Of a stretch of DNA of 64,000 bases, positions 10,001 to 18,326 are shown piece after piece. Numbering within the stretch: position 1 is the stretch's first letter; every line of letters starts with the position of its first letter. The DNA is from Bacteroidota bacterium (GTDB taxonomy: Bacteria; Bacteroidota; Bacteroidia; Chitinophagales; Chitinophagaceae), in NCBI GenBank assembly GCA_026391125.1, contig JAPLEO010000009.1:1-64000 (forward strand). The letters run 5' to 3'. The position numbers were made by a program, and so were the translations under genes. A model generated the notes under the pieces. It was not told the origin of the DNA, ran no database searches, and saw only the letters and a list, made by a program, of their open reading frames with translations.

Positions 10001-10012
10001 TCGACGAAGGTT

Positions 10013-10024
10013 GCAATCGTTTGC
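10013..10024. promoter_or_regulatory. Second LacI-type operator-like site
   Basis: GCAATCGTTTGC is an imperfect palindrome (one mismatched pair) with the same RCAAnCGnTTGY layout as the perfect site 26 bp away. Two sites of one kind in front of the same gene are more convincing than either alone. Confidence 0.45.
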
Positions 10025-10030
10025 GGTCTT

Positions 10031-10051
10031 AATGTGTTAAACTAACACATT
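10031..10051. promoter_or_regulatory. Perfect 21-bp inverted repeat, putative operator
   Basis: AATGTGTTA-AAC-TAACACATT has perfect 9-bp arms. Its core TGTGT-N7-ACACA recurs 30 bp away at 10062-10080. The site lies between the Nudix-regulator gene and the amylase gene, so that regulator is the first candidate to bind it. Confidence 0.6.
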
Positions 10052-10061
10052 AATTACAAAG

Positions 10062-10080
10062 TTGTGTATTTTTTACACAA
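10062..10080. promoter_or_regulatory. Second TGTGT-N7-ACACA inverted repeat
   Basis: TTGTGTA-TTTTT-TACACAA shares the 5-7-5 geometry of the 10031-10051 site. The centres are 30 bp apart, close to three helical turns. It could instead act as a hairpin, but the matched spacing favours protein binding. Confidence 0.5.
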
Positions 10081-10152
10081 AAAAGAAATTTATTTTATGA
10101 TTTTTTATGCAGCGTTTTTGGATGAAAATGGTCCCCTGAGCTTAAAAAGGGG

Positions 10153-10890
10153 TTAAAAATCGATTCCGATCCATTTTCTCTTGCTGGTCTCGTACTTCTC
10201 AAAATTGAATTTGTAGAGTTTTCCTGGCCTATGAGGCACATCCTGCTCCATTTCATTGATGTCGATCAAGAGGTCCATACTGGCAAATTTCTTCCTGAAA
10301 TTCCGCCTATCCAGACTCACGCCTAAAATGGCTTCATAGAGGTTTTGTAACTCCCGAAGTGAGAATTTCTCGGGCAACAGGTTAAATCCAAGGGGGTGTT
10401 CCTGGATTCGCTTTTGTAACCAGCCATAGCACTCATCTACAATGTCTTTATGGTCAAAAGCCATGTCCTTCAAAGTAGACACACTATGCCAGTTCAGATC
10501 ATTATCATGAATTTTTAGCTGATGGTGATTGATATTCAACAAAGAACAATAAGCTACCGTGATAACCCTTCCACCTGGGTGGCGGGCTGGGTGACTAAAC
10601 GCTCTGACCTGATCCAAAAACACATCATCCATCCCGGTACGCTCTTTTAATACCCGATAAGCGGCTTCGTCTAGCTCCTCATTATCCTTCACAATGTCTC
10701 CTAATAAAGAATAGTGTCCTTCATATAATTCAAGGTCACTCTTGATCACTAAAACCTTTAGCTGACTTTCTTCAAAACCAAAGATGGCGCAGTCTACAGT
10801 TAAAGGAACTTTGGGATATGCTTCTACCAGCTTCCTAGCATCTTTAATGAGATGCTCTTGAGGTTTTTCTTGTGGATTATTTTTCTTCAT
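10153..10890 (-). CDS. Nudix-fold transcriptional regulator (NrtR/AraR-like)
   Basis: The 245-residue protein has an N-terminal Nudix fold (about 28-165) and a C-terminal winged-helix region (about 170-240, with FSLRELQNLYEAIL and LDRRNFRKKF). This is the architecture of the Nudix-related regulators that in Bacteroidota often control sugar use. The Nudix box is visible as GDIVKDNEELDEAAYRVLKERTGM. The catalytic RE and EE positions are RV and ER, so hydrolase activity is probably lost and the fold now senses a ligand. It lies upstream of and co-directional with the sus operon, with four palindromes in between. Local control of the amylase/sus genes is inferred from position; the effector is unknown. 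Confidence 0.85.
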   Translation of the reverse strand: MKKNNPQEKPQEHLIKDARKLVEAYPKVPLTVDCAIFGFEESQLKVLVIKSDLELYEGHYSLLGDIVKDNEELDEAAYRVLKERTGMDDVFLDQVRAFSHPARHPGGRVITVAYCSLLNINHHQLKIHDNDLNWHSVSTLKDMAFDHKDIVDECYGWLQKRIQEHPLGFNLLPEKFSLRELQNLYEAILGVSLDRRNFRKKFASMDLLIDINEMEQDVPHRPGKLYKFNFEKYETSKRKWIGIDF

Positions 10891-11036
10891 GGCGCAATAA
10901 TTAGGATCACCTTTCCGGCATTCTTCATAACAATCGGGGCGTCAAGATACAAAGATTTCCAATAATGTGTAACTTCTACATAGTAGATATCAATGAATAC
11001 CTTCCAGCCCCTAACTTTATCGGCCAATCAATTTTA

Positions 11037-13142
11037 ATGTATACAGCCACTCAAATACAACAGCAGCAAACTATAACCAGCCAATTCCTACAGACGGGAT
11101 TAGCAGATGAAGCTTCGGTAGACGCCCTGCTACAATTGAAAGATTTATTGCGCTTTCATGAGTATCGTTATTATGTTCTAAACGATCCATTGATCGCCGA
11201 TTTTGAATACGACCAACTCTATAAACAATTACAAGATTTCGAAGCCAAGCATCCTGATTTGATCACGCCTGACTCTCCCACCCAAAGGGTTGGAAATAGC
11301 CTCAATCAAAGCTTTCAGACTGTTGCACACTTAGTGCCGATGCTGAGTCTCGACAATAGTTATAATGCGGATGACCTGATCGACTTTGATCGCAAAGCGC
11401 GTGAACTTAGTGGTACCGAAAATATCAGTTATTGCATTGAACCAAAATTTGACGGTGCTAGCATTTCATTGATCTACGAAAACGACGAATTAATTCGTGC
11501 CATTACAAGGGGTGATGGTGTAGAAGGAGAAGAGATTACCAATAATATTAAACAGATCCGTTCCATCCCGCTTACTGCAAAATTCTCGAATTATGGGATC
11601 TCTCAAATTGAAATCAGAGGCGAGATCATTATGACGAAATCTTCCTTTGATAAATACAATCAGTTTTTAACTGCTCAAGGAAATTCACCACTTGCAAATC
11701 CAAGAAACGCAGCTAGTGGCAGCCTGAGAATGAAAGATCCTAAAGAAGTTGCTCAAAGAAACCTCGATGCATTTTTGTATCATGTTAGTTATTTTCAAAC
11801 GACAGATGGAAAACCCGTTGAGGCACTTAGCACACACGCTGGTGCTCTACAACTCTTATGGGACCTAGGTTTTAGGAGTCCGCAAAAAGAAAAAAGAGTG
11901 GTTCAAGGCATTCAACCAGTGATTGATTATTGTTTGGAATTTGAATCAAAGCGCGATGAATTGCCTTACGAGATCGATGGTATGGTAATCAAAGTGAATA
12001 GCCTTGAGATGCAAGAAAAATTAGGCATGACATCTCACCACCCACGTTGGGCCATCGCTTATAAATTCAAAGCACGCCAAGCTACCACCCGACTCAGAGC
12101 AATAGAATTCCAGGTTGGAAGAACAGGCGCTGTAACACCAGTTGCCAAACTCGACCCGGTATATCTTGGTGGTGTAACCGTCTCTAGCATTTCTGTTCAC
12201 AACGAAGAATATATCAAAGAAAAAGATTTGCAAATTGGCGATCATGTACTCATTGAAAGAGCTGGAGACGTGATTCCACAAATTGTAAAATCGTTACCAG
12301 ATCTTAGGAATGGAGAAGAAACAGCTATTCAATTTCCAAAAACCTGCCCCGTTTGCAATAGCGAATTATTCAAAGAAGAAACAGAAGCAGTATGGCGTTG
12401 TATCAATATCGAATGTGAAGCACAGGTGGTAGAAAAAATGATACACTTTGTGAGTAAAGACGCAATGGATATCAAAAGTTTCGGAGAAGCCAATGTTCGA
12501 AAATTTTATGAATTGGGTTATCTAAAAGATATCCCCGGGATCTATCAATTGCCTTACGAAAAAATTGGAACCCTAGAAGGTTTCGGAAAAAAGAGTCTCG
12601 AAAATTTACAATCTGCGATCGAAGCTTCGAAGCTACAACCCTTACACCGACTCATTTACGCGCTTGGCATTCGCTTCGTTGGTGAAACAACCGCCAAGAC
12701 CCTTGCCAATGCTGTTGAAAATATTTACGATTTTATTTCGAAGGATGAAACAGCGCTTCTTGAATTAGAAGATGTAGGCGTGAAAGTTGCGAAAAGTATT
12801 TGTCATTTCTTTCAGAACGAACAGAATATAGAAATGCTGCATCATTTAGAAGCATTCGGACTTCAATTTAAAAACATCAAAAAAGAAGCAACTGGTGTTG
12901 ATAGTTTAGGCGGACAAACATTCCTTTTTACCGGCACACTCAACAAATTAAAAAGATCTGATGCTGAAGAAATGGTTGAGAAAAATGGCGGGAAGATCAT
13001 GAGTGGAGTGAGCAGCAAACTCAACTATTTAATTGTAGGTGAAGATGCGGGTAGTAAATTAGAAAAAGCAAAAAAGATCAATACCATTCACATCATTTCT
13101 GAAGATGAATTTTTACAACTAATTCAACAAAATCAATCCTAA
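11037..13142 (+). CDS. ligA: NAD-dependent DNA ligase
   Basis: LigA seals nicks during replication and repair using NAD. I prefer the ATG at 11037 (MYTATQIQQQQ) over the track's 10965, because the extra 24 residues do not resemble LigA. The resulting 701 residues fit the family. An Ia domain is followed by the adenylation motif CIEPKFDGAS (KxDG lysine), the OB fold, a four-Cys zinc finger CPVCNSEL...CINIECEAQ, a helix-hairpin-helix region (GTLEGFGKKSLENL, LEDVGVKVAKSI) and a C-terminal BRCT domain (TFLFTGTLNKLKRSDAEEMV). Only one base separates its stop from the next gene's ATG, so the two are probably co-transcribed. Confidence 0.97.
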   Translation: MYTATQIQQQQTITSQFLQTGLADEASVDALLQLKDLLRFHEYRYYVLNDPLIADFEYDQLYKQLQDFEAKHPDLITPDSPTQRVGNSLNQSFQTVAHLVPMLSLDNSYNADDLIDFDRKARELSGTENISYCIEPKFDGASISLIYENDELIRAITRGDGVEGEEITNNIKQIRSIPLTAKFSNYGISQIEIRGEIIMTKSSFDKYNQFLTAQGNSPLANPRNAASGSLRMKDPKEVAQRNLDAFLYHVSYFQTTDGKPVEALSTHAGALQLLWDLGFRSPQKEKRVVQGIQPVIDYCLEFESKRDELPYEIDGMVIKVNSLEMQEKLGMTSHHPRWAIAYKFKARQATTRLRAIEFQVGRTGAVTPVAKLDPVYLGGVTVSSISVHNEEYIKEKDLQIGDHVLIERAGDVIPQIVKSLPDLRNGEETAIQFPKTCPVCNSELFKEETEAVWRCINIECEAQVVEKMIHFVSKDAMDIKSFGEANVRKFYELGYLKDIPGIYQLPYEKIGTLEGFGKKSLENLQSAIEASKLQPLHRLIYALGIRFVGETTAKTLANAVENIYDFISKDETALLELEDVGVKVAKSICHFFQNEQNIEMLHHLEAFGLQFKNIKKEATGVDSLGGQTFLFTGTLNKLKRSDAEEMVEKNGGKIMSGVSSKLNYLIVGEDAGSKLEKAKKINTIHIISEDEFLQLIQQNQS

Positions 13143-13143
13143 C

Positions 13144-13815
13144 ATGTTACAAGCAACTACATTAAAATTCTTACAATCGCTTAAGAAAAATAATAGCAAG
13201 GAATGGTTTGATGTAAATAGAAAACAATACGAAATTGCTAAGGCAGATTTTGCTACCCTAGTTGATTCTGTCATAAAAACATTAGCAAAAAAAGATTCGA
13301 GTATTGCACACCTCAATGCTAAGAATTGTATGTTCAGGATCAATCGCGACGTACGTTTCAGCAAAAACAAAGACCCCTATAAAACCAATATGGGTGCTAG
13401 CATTACTGCAGGAGGAAAAAAAATTGCGATGGCTGGATATTATTTTCACTTAGAACCCGGTGGTAATAGTTTTGTAGGTGGTGGTTTATATATGGCTGAA
13501 CCAGATAAACTAAAGAAAGTGCGACAAGAAATCGATTATAACTGGGATGCATTTTCTAAAATTCTTCACAACAAAAAGTTCAAAGAACAGTACACCGATT
13601 TGGATAGATCAGAAGGCATGTCGCTGGTTAGAGAACCTAAGGGATATGAAAAAGATAATCCTGCGATCGACTACATCAAATTAAAAAGTTGGATCGCTTT
13701 AAAACCAATTGCCGACAAGGAATTGACAGGAAAAGAATTGGTTAAAACAATTACCACAGCTTTTGAAGCGCTATACCCAATGATCGTTTTTTTGAATGAG
13801 GCATTAGCAGATTAA
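13144..13815 (+). CDS. DUF2461 (TIGR02453) family protein
   Basis: This 223-residue soluble protein matches the DUF2461 pattern: N-terminal FLQSLKKNNSKEWFDVNRKQYE, then FRINRDVRFSKNKDPYKTNMGASI, and YYFHLEPGGNSFVGGGLYMAEPDKLKKVRQEI. The family is widespread in Bacteroidota and its biochemical role is not established. It starts one base after the ligA stop codon, indicating co-transcription with ligA, though the pairing may not reflect a shared function. It converges with the nnr gene, leaving only 7 bp between the stop codons. Confidence 0.88.
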   Translation: MLQATTLKFLQSLKKNNSKEWFDVNRKQYEIAKADFATLVDSVIKTLAKKDSSIAHLNAKNCMFRINRDVRFSKNKDPYKTNMGASITAGGKKIAMAGYYFHLEPGGNSFVGGGLYMAEPDKLKKVRQEIDYNWDAFSKILHNKKFKEQYTDLDRSEGMSLVREPKGYEKDNPAIDYIKLKSWIALKPIADKELTGKELVKTITTAFEALYPMIVFLNEALAD

Positions 13816-13822
13816 AACAACT

Positions 13823-15316
13823 TTAATTTTCGTAGTTCGCTAAATCGTTAAATGCCATACCAATACATTCAATGATATCGGACGCAAGTAGTGATTCGGT
13901 TGATTGAAAGCCAAGTGCTAAATCTGCAGCCAAGCCATGTAAGTATACACCCAGTATAGCAGCTACTGTAGAAGCATATCCCTGTGCCAGTAAAGAAGTG
14001 ATGATACCGCTCAAAGTATCGCCAGAACCGGCTTTCGCGAGTCCAACATTACCTGTACTATTGAACCAAGCTTTTCCTTTCGCAGCAATTAATGTATGAT
14101 GACCTTTTACTAAAATGATCAGTTGGTGTTGCTCAGATAGTTGAACAGCTTTTTGCCATCTTTTAAATTCATTGGCTGATTCACCAAATAAACGATCGAA
14201 CTCTTTTGGGTGTGGCGTAAGAATTGAATCAGAACTGATCCTTGAAAGCCAGTCCGGATGTTTAGAAAGAATCGTGATCGCATCTGCATCAAGTAATATC
14301 GGCTTTTTGAAATGTTCAATTATATTTTCTAAGACGGTTTCTGAATCTAGGTCTGTACCTATACCCGGACCAATTCCAATCGTTGAAAATTTATCAAAAT
14401 CAACGACTGAAGTTTCTCTATTCAAGACCATTGCCTCAGGAATTGCAGTGTGAATTTCAGCATCGGTATTTGTAGGAATTGAAATAGTAAGCATCCCTAT
14501 TCCAGAACGCATCGCAGCTCTTGCAGAAAGAATGGCAGCTCCCATTTTTCCAATACTTCCAGCAATCAACAATGCATGACCAAATTTTCCTTTATGAGAA
14601 AAATCGTTCCTTGGCTTAACAAGTAATCTTACTTTTTCTTTTTCCAATAAATCATAATCAGAAGCTACGGTTTTCAAAAACCCTGGCTGTAATTGGATAT
14701 TTAAGAGTACTACATTTCCAAAATGAGGCGCGTTCTCAGCTGCTAGAAAACAAAGTTTTAATGCCTGAAAACTAAAAGTGGTATTGGCTTTGATGATGGT
14801 GTTGCCATTAGATGATTGGTCAACATACATACCAGAAGGAATATCAATTGAAATAATTTGTGCCCCAGATAAATTCAAAAATTCAACTAGGGCTTTCGGT
14901 AGTTCAATCAACTCTGACTTTAATCCTGTACCATACAATGCATCGATCAATAAGTCGGTTTCTTGTACAATTGGAAACGCCTCTGCTGATTGTATAAAAT
15001 GAATCTCTGTAGTAAAACTATGCAGCCGATGCAAATTGGCTTGAAAGTCGTTGCTTCCAATTTTTCCTTGCTCCAACACATATACTGATACCTCGTATCC
15101 TCTACCAATTAATAGTCTTGCAATGGCTAATCCATCGCCTCCATTATTTCCTTTGGCACAAAAAACTTTAATGACTTGATCGATAGAAAAATATCTGGCA
15201 ATTGTTTCTGTGCAAAGCAATGCTGCGCGTTCCATCAATTCGATAGAACTAATGGGTTCATGGCAAATGGTATAAGCATCCCATTCTTGAAACTGTTTAG
15301 CGGAAAGCAACTTCAT
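13823..15316 (-). CDS. nnr: Bifunctional NAD(P)H-hydrate epimerase / ADP-dependent dehydratase
   Basis: This protein repairs hydrated NADH and NADPH. Its 497 residues match the fused form. The N-terminal YjeF-type epimerase (about 1-215) has AKGNNGGDGLAIARLL and IDALYGTGL. The C-terminal ribokinase-like dehydratase (about 225-497) has GHALLIAGSIGKMGAAIL, GIGPGIG, LTPHPKEFDRLFG and the catalytic AGSGDTLSGIITSLLAQG. The start MKLLSAKQFQEWD is the usual beginning of the family. It is transcribed away from asd; a terminator hairpin lies in the gap. No oddities are visible. Confidence 0.96.
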   Translation of the reverse strand: MKLLSAKQFQEWDAYTICHEPISSIELMERAALLCTETIARYFSIDQVIKVFCAKGNNGGDGLAIARLLIGRGYEVSVYVLEQGKIGSNDFQANLHRLHSFTTEIHFIQSAEAFPIVQETDLLIDALYGTGLKSELIELPKALVEFLNLSGAQIISIDIPSGMYVDQSSNGNTIIKANTTFSFQALKLCFLAAENAPHFGNVVLLNIQLQPGFLKTVASDYDLLEKEKVRLLVKPRNDFSHKGKFGHALLIAGSIGKMGAAILSARAAMRSGIGMLTISIPTNTDAEIHTAIPEAMVLNRETSVVDFDKFSTIGIGPGIGTDLDSETVLENIIEHFKKPILLDADAITILSKHPDWLSRISSDSILTPHPKEFDRLFGESANEFKRWQKAVQLSEQHQLIILVKGHHTLIAAKGKAWFNSTGNVGLAKAGSGDTLSGIITSLLAQGYASTVAAILGVYLHGLAADLALGFQSTESLLASDIIECIGMAFNDLANYEN

Positions 15317-15372
15317 AGCTTCAGTAATTACCTAAAGTTACTAAGCAATTACCGATTGCAACAAAAACAAAA

Positions 15373-15400
15373 CCCCCTCCCGAGTACTCGGGAATGGGGG
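15373..15400 (-). terminator. Terminator hairpin downstream of asd
   Basis: CCCCC-T-CCCGAGTACTCGGG-AAT-GGGGG forms a strong stem. On the minus strand it is followed by TTTTGTTTTTGTT, and it lies 26 bp after the asd stop codon. Its core CCCGAGTACTCGGG is almost the same as that in the hairpin at 44502-44535. Confidence 0.8.
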
Positions 15401-15425
15401 CTTTGAAAAAACTCAAACTAAAAAC

Positions 15426-16415
15426 TTATAACAAACCTTTTGAGATCATATATTCTGCGATTTGAATGGCGTTTGTTGCAGCTCCTTTTCTAAGATTATC
15501 GCTCACGATCCACATGTTCAATGTTTTATCCTGAGTTTCATCTCTACGAAGTCTACCTACAAACACTTCATCCTTCTCGTGTGCCCATAAAGGCATTGGA
15601 TATAATTGGTTCGCATCATCTTGTTGTAAAATAATTCCAGGAGAACCTGCCAATAAAGTTTTAACCTCTTCCAAATCGAATTCGTTTTCAAACTCTACAT
15701 TCACGCTTTCGCTATGTCCGCCAACTACAGGAATACGAACCGTAGTAGCAGTTACGCGAATACTATCATCTTGCATGATCTTATTGGTTTCTTTCACCAT
15801 TTTCATTTCTTCTTTGGTGTAACCATTATCCAAAAACACATCGATCTGTGGGATCACGTTCAAGTCGATCTGGTATTTGTACGCCATTTCTCCTTCAACT
15901 CCTTTTCTTTCATTGAATAATTGATCGACCGCTTTTTTACCAGTACCTGTAACACTTTGATAAGTGCTTACTACTACTCTTTTGATTTTGTACTTGCTGT
16001 GCAATGGTTGCAATGCAACTACCATTTGAATCGTAGAACAGTTCGGATTTGCGATGATAAAATCTTCGGCAGTTAATACACTTGCATTAACTTCTGGAAC
16101 CACTAATTTTTTGGTAGGGTCCATTCTCCATGCAGATGAGTTATCAATCACTCTAATACCAGCAGCTGCAAATTTTGGAGCCCATTCAAGAGAGGTACCA
16201 CCACCAGCAGAGAAGATAGCCACGGCAGGTTTGGCTGCAATTCCGTCTTCCATGCTCACTATCTTATAGCTTTTACCCTTAAAGATCACTTCTTTACCTA
16301 CTGACCTTTCGGAAGCTACCGGAACAATTTCTGAAACCGGAAAATTACGTTCTTCTAAAACCTGCAACATTTTAGTGCCTACTAAGCCGGTGGCACCTAC
16401 TACGGCTACTTTCAT
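15426..16415 (-). CDS. asd: Aspartate-semialdehyde dehydrogenase
   Basis: This enzyme reduces aspartyl phosphate to aspartate semialdehyde, leading to lysine/diaminopimelate, threonine and methionine. It has 329 residues, the usual length. The N-terminal NADP-binding loop is VGATGLVGTKML. The catalytic cysteine is in NPNCSTIQM (Cys126), and the substrate-binding histidine region is PVVGGHSESVNVEF. The C-terminal LRKGAATNAIQIAEYM is typical. It stands alone between two hairpins (16446-16470 upstream and 15373-15400 downstream), so it appears to be a single-gene unit. Confidence 0.97.
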   Translation of the reverse strand: MKVAVVGATGLVGTKMLQVLEERNFPVSEIVPVASERSVGKEVIFKGKSYKIVSMEDGIAAKPAVAIFSAGGGTSLEWAPKFAAAGIRVIDNSSAWRMDPTKKLVVPEVNASVLTAEDFIIANPNCSTIQMVVALQPLHSKYKIKRVVVSTYQSVTGTGKKAVDQLFNERKGVEGEMAYKYQIDLNVIPQIDVFLDNGYTKEEMKMVKETNKIMQDDSIRVTATTVRIPVVGGHSESVNVEFENEFDLEEVKTLLAGSPGIILQQDDANQLYPMPLWAHEKDEVFVGRLRRDETQDKTLNMWIVSDNLRKGAATNAIQIAEYMISKGLL

Positions 16416-16445
16416 TTTTTATTTTTTAATTGATTGAAAATTAAA

Positions 16446-16470
16446 AGGCCTCCCCAATTTGGGAAGGCCT
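16446..16470 (-). terminator. Terminator hairpin after the PfkB kinase gene
   Basis: AGGCCTCCCCAATTTGGGAAGGCCT is nearly a perfect inverted repeat, followed on the minus strand by TTTTAATTTTC. It sits between the kinase gene and asd, and so separates the two transcription units. Confidence 0.65.
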
Positions 16471-16612
16471 CTAAGTATATTGATCATACACAACGTTGAG
16501 ACACCTTCCCTTTAGAGAGGTTTCTTATTACGTTTTGTATGTTTCATTGTCATCATTGCGTTGCGAAAATATTGTGAATGCTTAAATATGCCAAAATTAT
16601 TTTCAATTAAAC

Positions 16613-17533
16613 TTAAACTAGTTCAATATCAAAGTTTACTAACTGAACAAATTCAGCAATTCTAGCATCGATATCAGCTTTATTAATTTCTCTTAAGCGC
16701 TCAGTTCCAAATTTCTCCACACAGAACGAAGCCATCGCAGAACCCACGATGATCGCGGTTTTCATGTTTTCGAAAGAAATGTCCTTGGTCCTTGCGATAT
16801 GTCCGATAAAGCCACCAGCAAAAGTATCACCAGCACCTGTTGGATCAAATACTTCTTCAAGTGGTAATGCTGGAGCAAAGAAAACTTTTTCACCATGGAA
16901 AAGTAAAGCACCATGCTCTCCTTTTTTAATGATCAAAAATTTTGGTCCCATTTTCATAATGGTCTTTGCAGCTTTCACTAAAGAAAAATCTCCACTTAAC
17001 TGACGGGCTTCACTATCGTTCACCATCAAGACATCCACCAATGCGATTGTTTTCTTCAATTCTTCCATTGCAATCTCCATCCAGAAATTCATGGTATCCA
17101 TGATGATCAACTTAGGCTTAGTTTTCAACTGCTCAATGACTGAGCGCTGAACCTCTGGTGCTAGGTTTCCCAACATCAAAAACTCACAATCCTGATAGCT
17201 ATCCGGAACAACTGGTTGAAAATTTGCTAATACATTCAATTGAGTTTCGAGTGTATCACGGGTATTCATATCCATGTGATAACGACCACTCCAGAAAAAA
17301 GTTTTTTCGTCTTTTTTAATTTGAACACCTTCGAGTTCTACTTTTCTATCTGTTAGTGCAGTTAATTCCGCATCCGGAAAATCACCACCTACTACTGAGA
17401 TTTGCTTAACTGCTGTAAAATTTGAGGCGCACCAAGCGATATAAGTGCCTGCGCCACCAATAATTTTATCACTTTTTCCAAAGGGGGTTTCAATAGCATC
17501 AAAAGCCATTGAACCAACTACTACTAAAGACAT
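16613..17533 (-). CDS. PfkB-family carbohydrate/nucleoside kinase
   Basis: The 306-residue protein is a PfkB-fold sugar or nucleoside kinase. The N-terminal MSLVVVGSMAFDAIETPFGKSDKIIGGAGTYIAW carries the substrate-binding glycines. The family's C-terminal signature is DPTGAGDTFAGGFIGHIA, with the GAGD anion hole and catalytic Asp. LIIKKGEHGALLF is the usual ATP-side strand. The substrate cannot be assigned; ribokinase-, adenosine kinase- and fructokinase-like enzymes all share these motifs. It is monocistronic by appearance and divergent from the TetR gene, with 190 bp between. Confidence 0.85.
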   Translation of the reverse strand: MSLVVVGSMAFDAIETPFGKSDKIIGGAGTYIAWCASNFTAVKQISVVGGDFPDAELTALTDRKVELEGVQIKKDEKTFFWSGRYHMDMNTRDTLETQLNVLANFQPVVPDSYQDCEFLMLGNLAPEVQRSVIEQLKTKPKLIIMDTMNFWMEIAMEELKKTIALVDVLMVNDSEARQLSGDFSLVKAAKTIMKMGPKFLIIKKGEHGALLFHGEKVFFAPALPLEEVFDPTGAGDTFAGGFIGHIARTKDISFENMKTAIIVGSAMASFCVEKFGTERLREINKADIDARIAEFVQLVNFDIELV

Positions 17534-17693
17534 AATGTAAGGTTTGTTATCGGGTTGCGAAACTAGGTGATTTAAGGCTAATACCCTTTACAGATAGCTC
17601 TTTTCTTTTATAAAAGCGTAAAAAAGCTAGGATGATTCCATGTTTTGAAATGTCAAAAACTAACAAAAAAACTTTTTTTCACCCAAAATGGCG

Positions 17694-17707
17694 CTAACAT
17701 TCGTTAG
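17694..17707. promoter_or_regulatory. TetR (PaaR-like) operator upstream of the TetR gene
   Basis: CTAAC-ATTC-GTTAG is an inverted repeat 17 bp before the ATG of the TetR gene. The same arms occur at 20138-20153 in front of paaA. The 14-mer is one base off the CNAACGNNCGTTNG site that I recall for the Thermus PaaR repressor. A TATCTTTA close to the TAnnTTTG promoter element lies immediately downstream. Confidence 0.7.
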
Positions 17708-17724
17708 TATATTATCTTTACGGA

Positions 17725-18318
17725 ATGGCAAGAATTAAAACAGAAAACAATCTTACTCGGAAAGAAGTCATTGTCTCTAAGGCAGCAACCCTATTTAGGG
17801 AAAAAGGATTTAAAGCGGCCAGTATGCGCGATTTGGCTGAAGCAGTTGGCGTTGAAGCAGCTAGCTTATACAATCACATTAAATCGAAAACAGAGATCCT
17901 ACACGAGTTATGTTTTAGTGTAGCAAATCGCTTTTTACATAAAATTGATGAAGTGGAGGCAGAACAATCAGGTTCTGTTGCAAAGATTGAAAAGTTGCTT
18001 CGTTTCCACATTAATGAAATGATTCATCACTATGAAGAAGTATATGTGAGCGATCGTGAATGGAAACATTTGTCAGATCCTTATCTATCCAATTTTCAAA
18101 ATCAAAGAAGGATTTATCGTAAACGTTTTGCTGCAATTATCGAAACTGGCATATATAAAAACGAGATCAAAAAAATTGATGCCCCTACTGCAGTCCTAAT
18201 TATGTTACACGCCATCAGTGGTATTGAAAGCTGGCATCGATCAACTCAAAAAATTACCGCTGAAGAATTAGAAGAAAATATGATCAGCATTCTAGTGGGC
18301 GGGTTGGTGAATCGTTAA
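17725..18318 (+). CDS. paaR: TetR-family regulator, probable phenylacetate repressor
   Basis: This is a 197-residue TetR-type repressor. Its N-terminal HTH (about 12-60) reads EVIVSKAATLFREKGFKAASMRDLAEAVGVEAASLYNHIKSK, and the C-terminal ligand domain has no strong specific match. It lies 8 bp upstream of paaE and is co-directional with it. The identical inverted repeat CTAAC-N4-GTTAG lies upstream of this gene and of paaA, which makes it the likely controller of both halves of the paa cluster. The usual inducer in this system is phenylacetyl-CoA. The symbol rests on context and operator similarity, so it is an inference. Confidence 0.75.
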   Translation: MARIKTENNLTRKEVIVSKAATLFREKGFKAASMRDLAEAVGVEAASLYNHIKSKTEILHELCFSVANRFLHKIDEVEAEQSGSVAKIEKLLRFHINEMIHHYEEVYVSDREWKHLSDPYLSNFQNQRRIYRKRFAAIIETGIYKNEIKKIDAPTAVLIMLHAISGIESWHRSTQKITAEELEENMISILVGGLVNR

Positions 18319-18326
18319 TTAAAACT

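Noticed and set aside
10133-10152. CCCC...GGGG hairpin after the Nudix regulator gene
   Set aside because: Only four pairs with a twelve-base loop; too weak to call a terminator.
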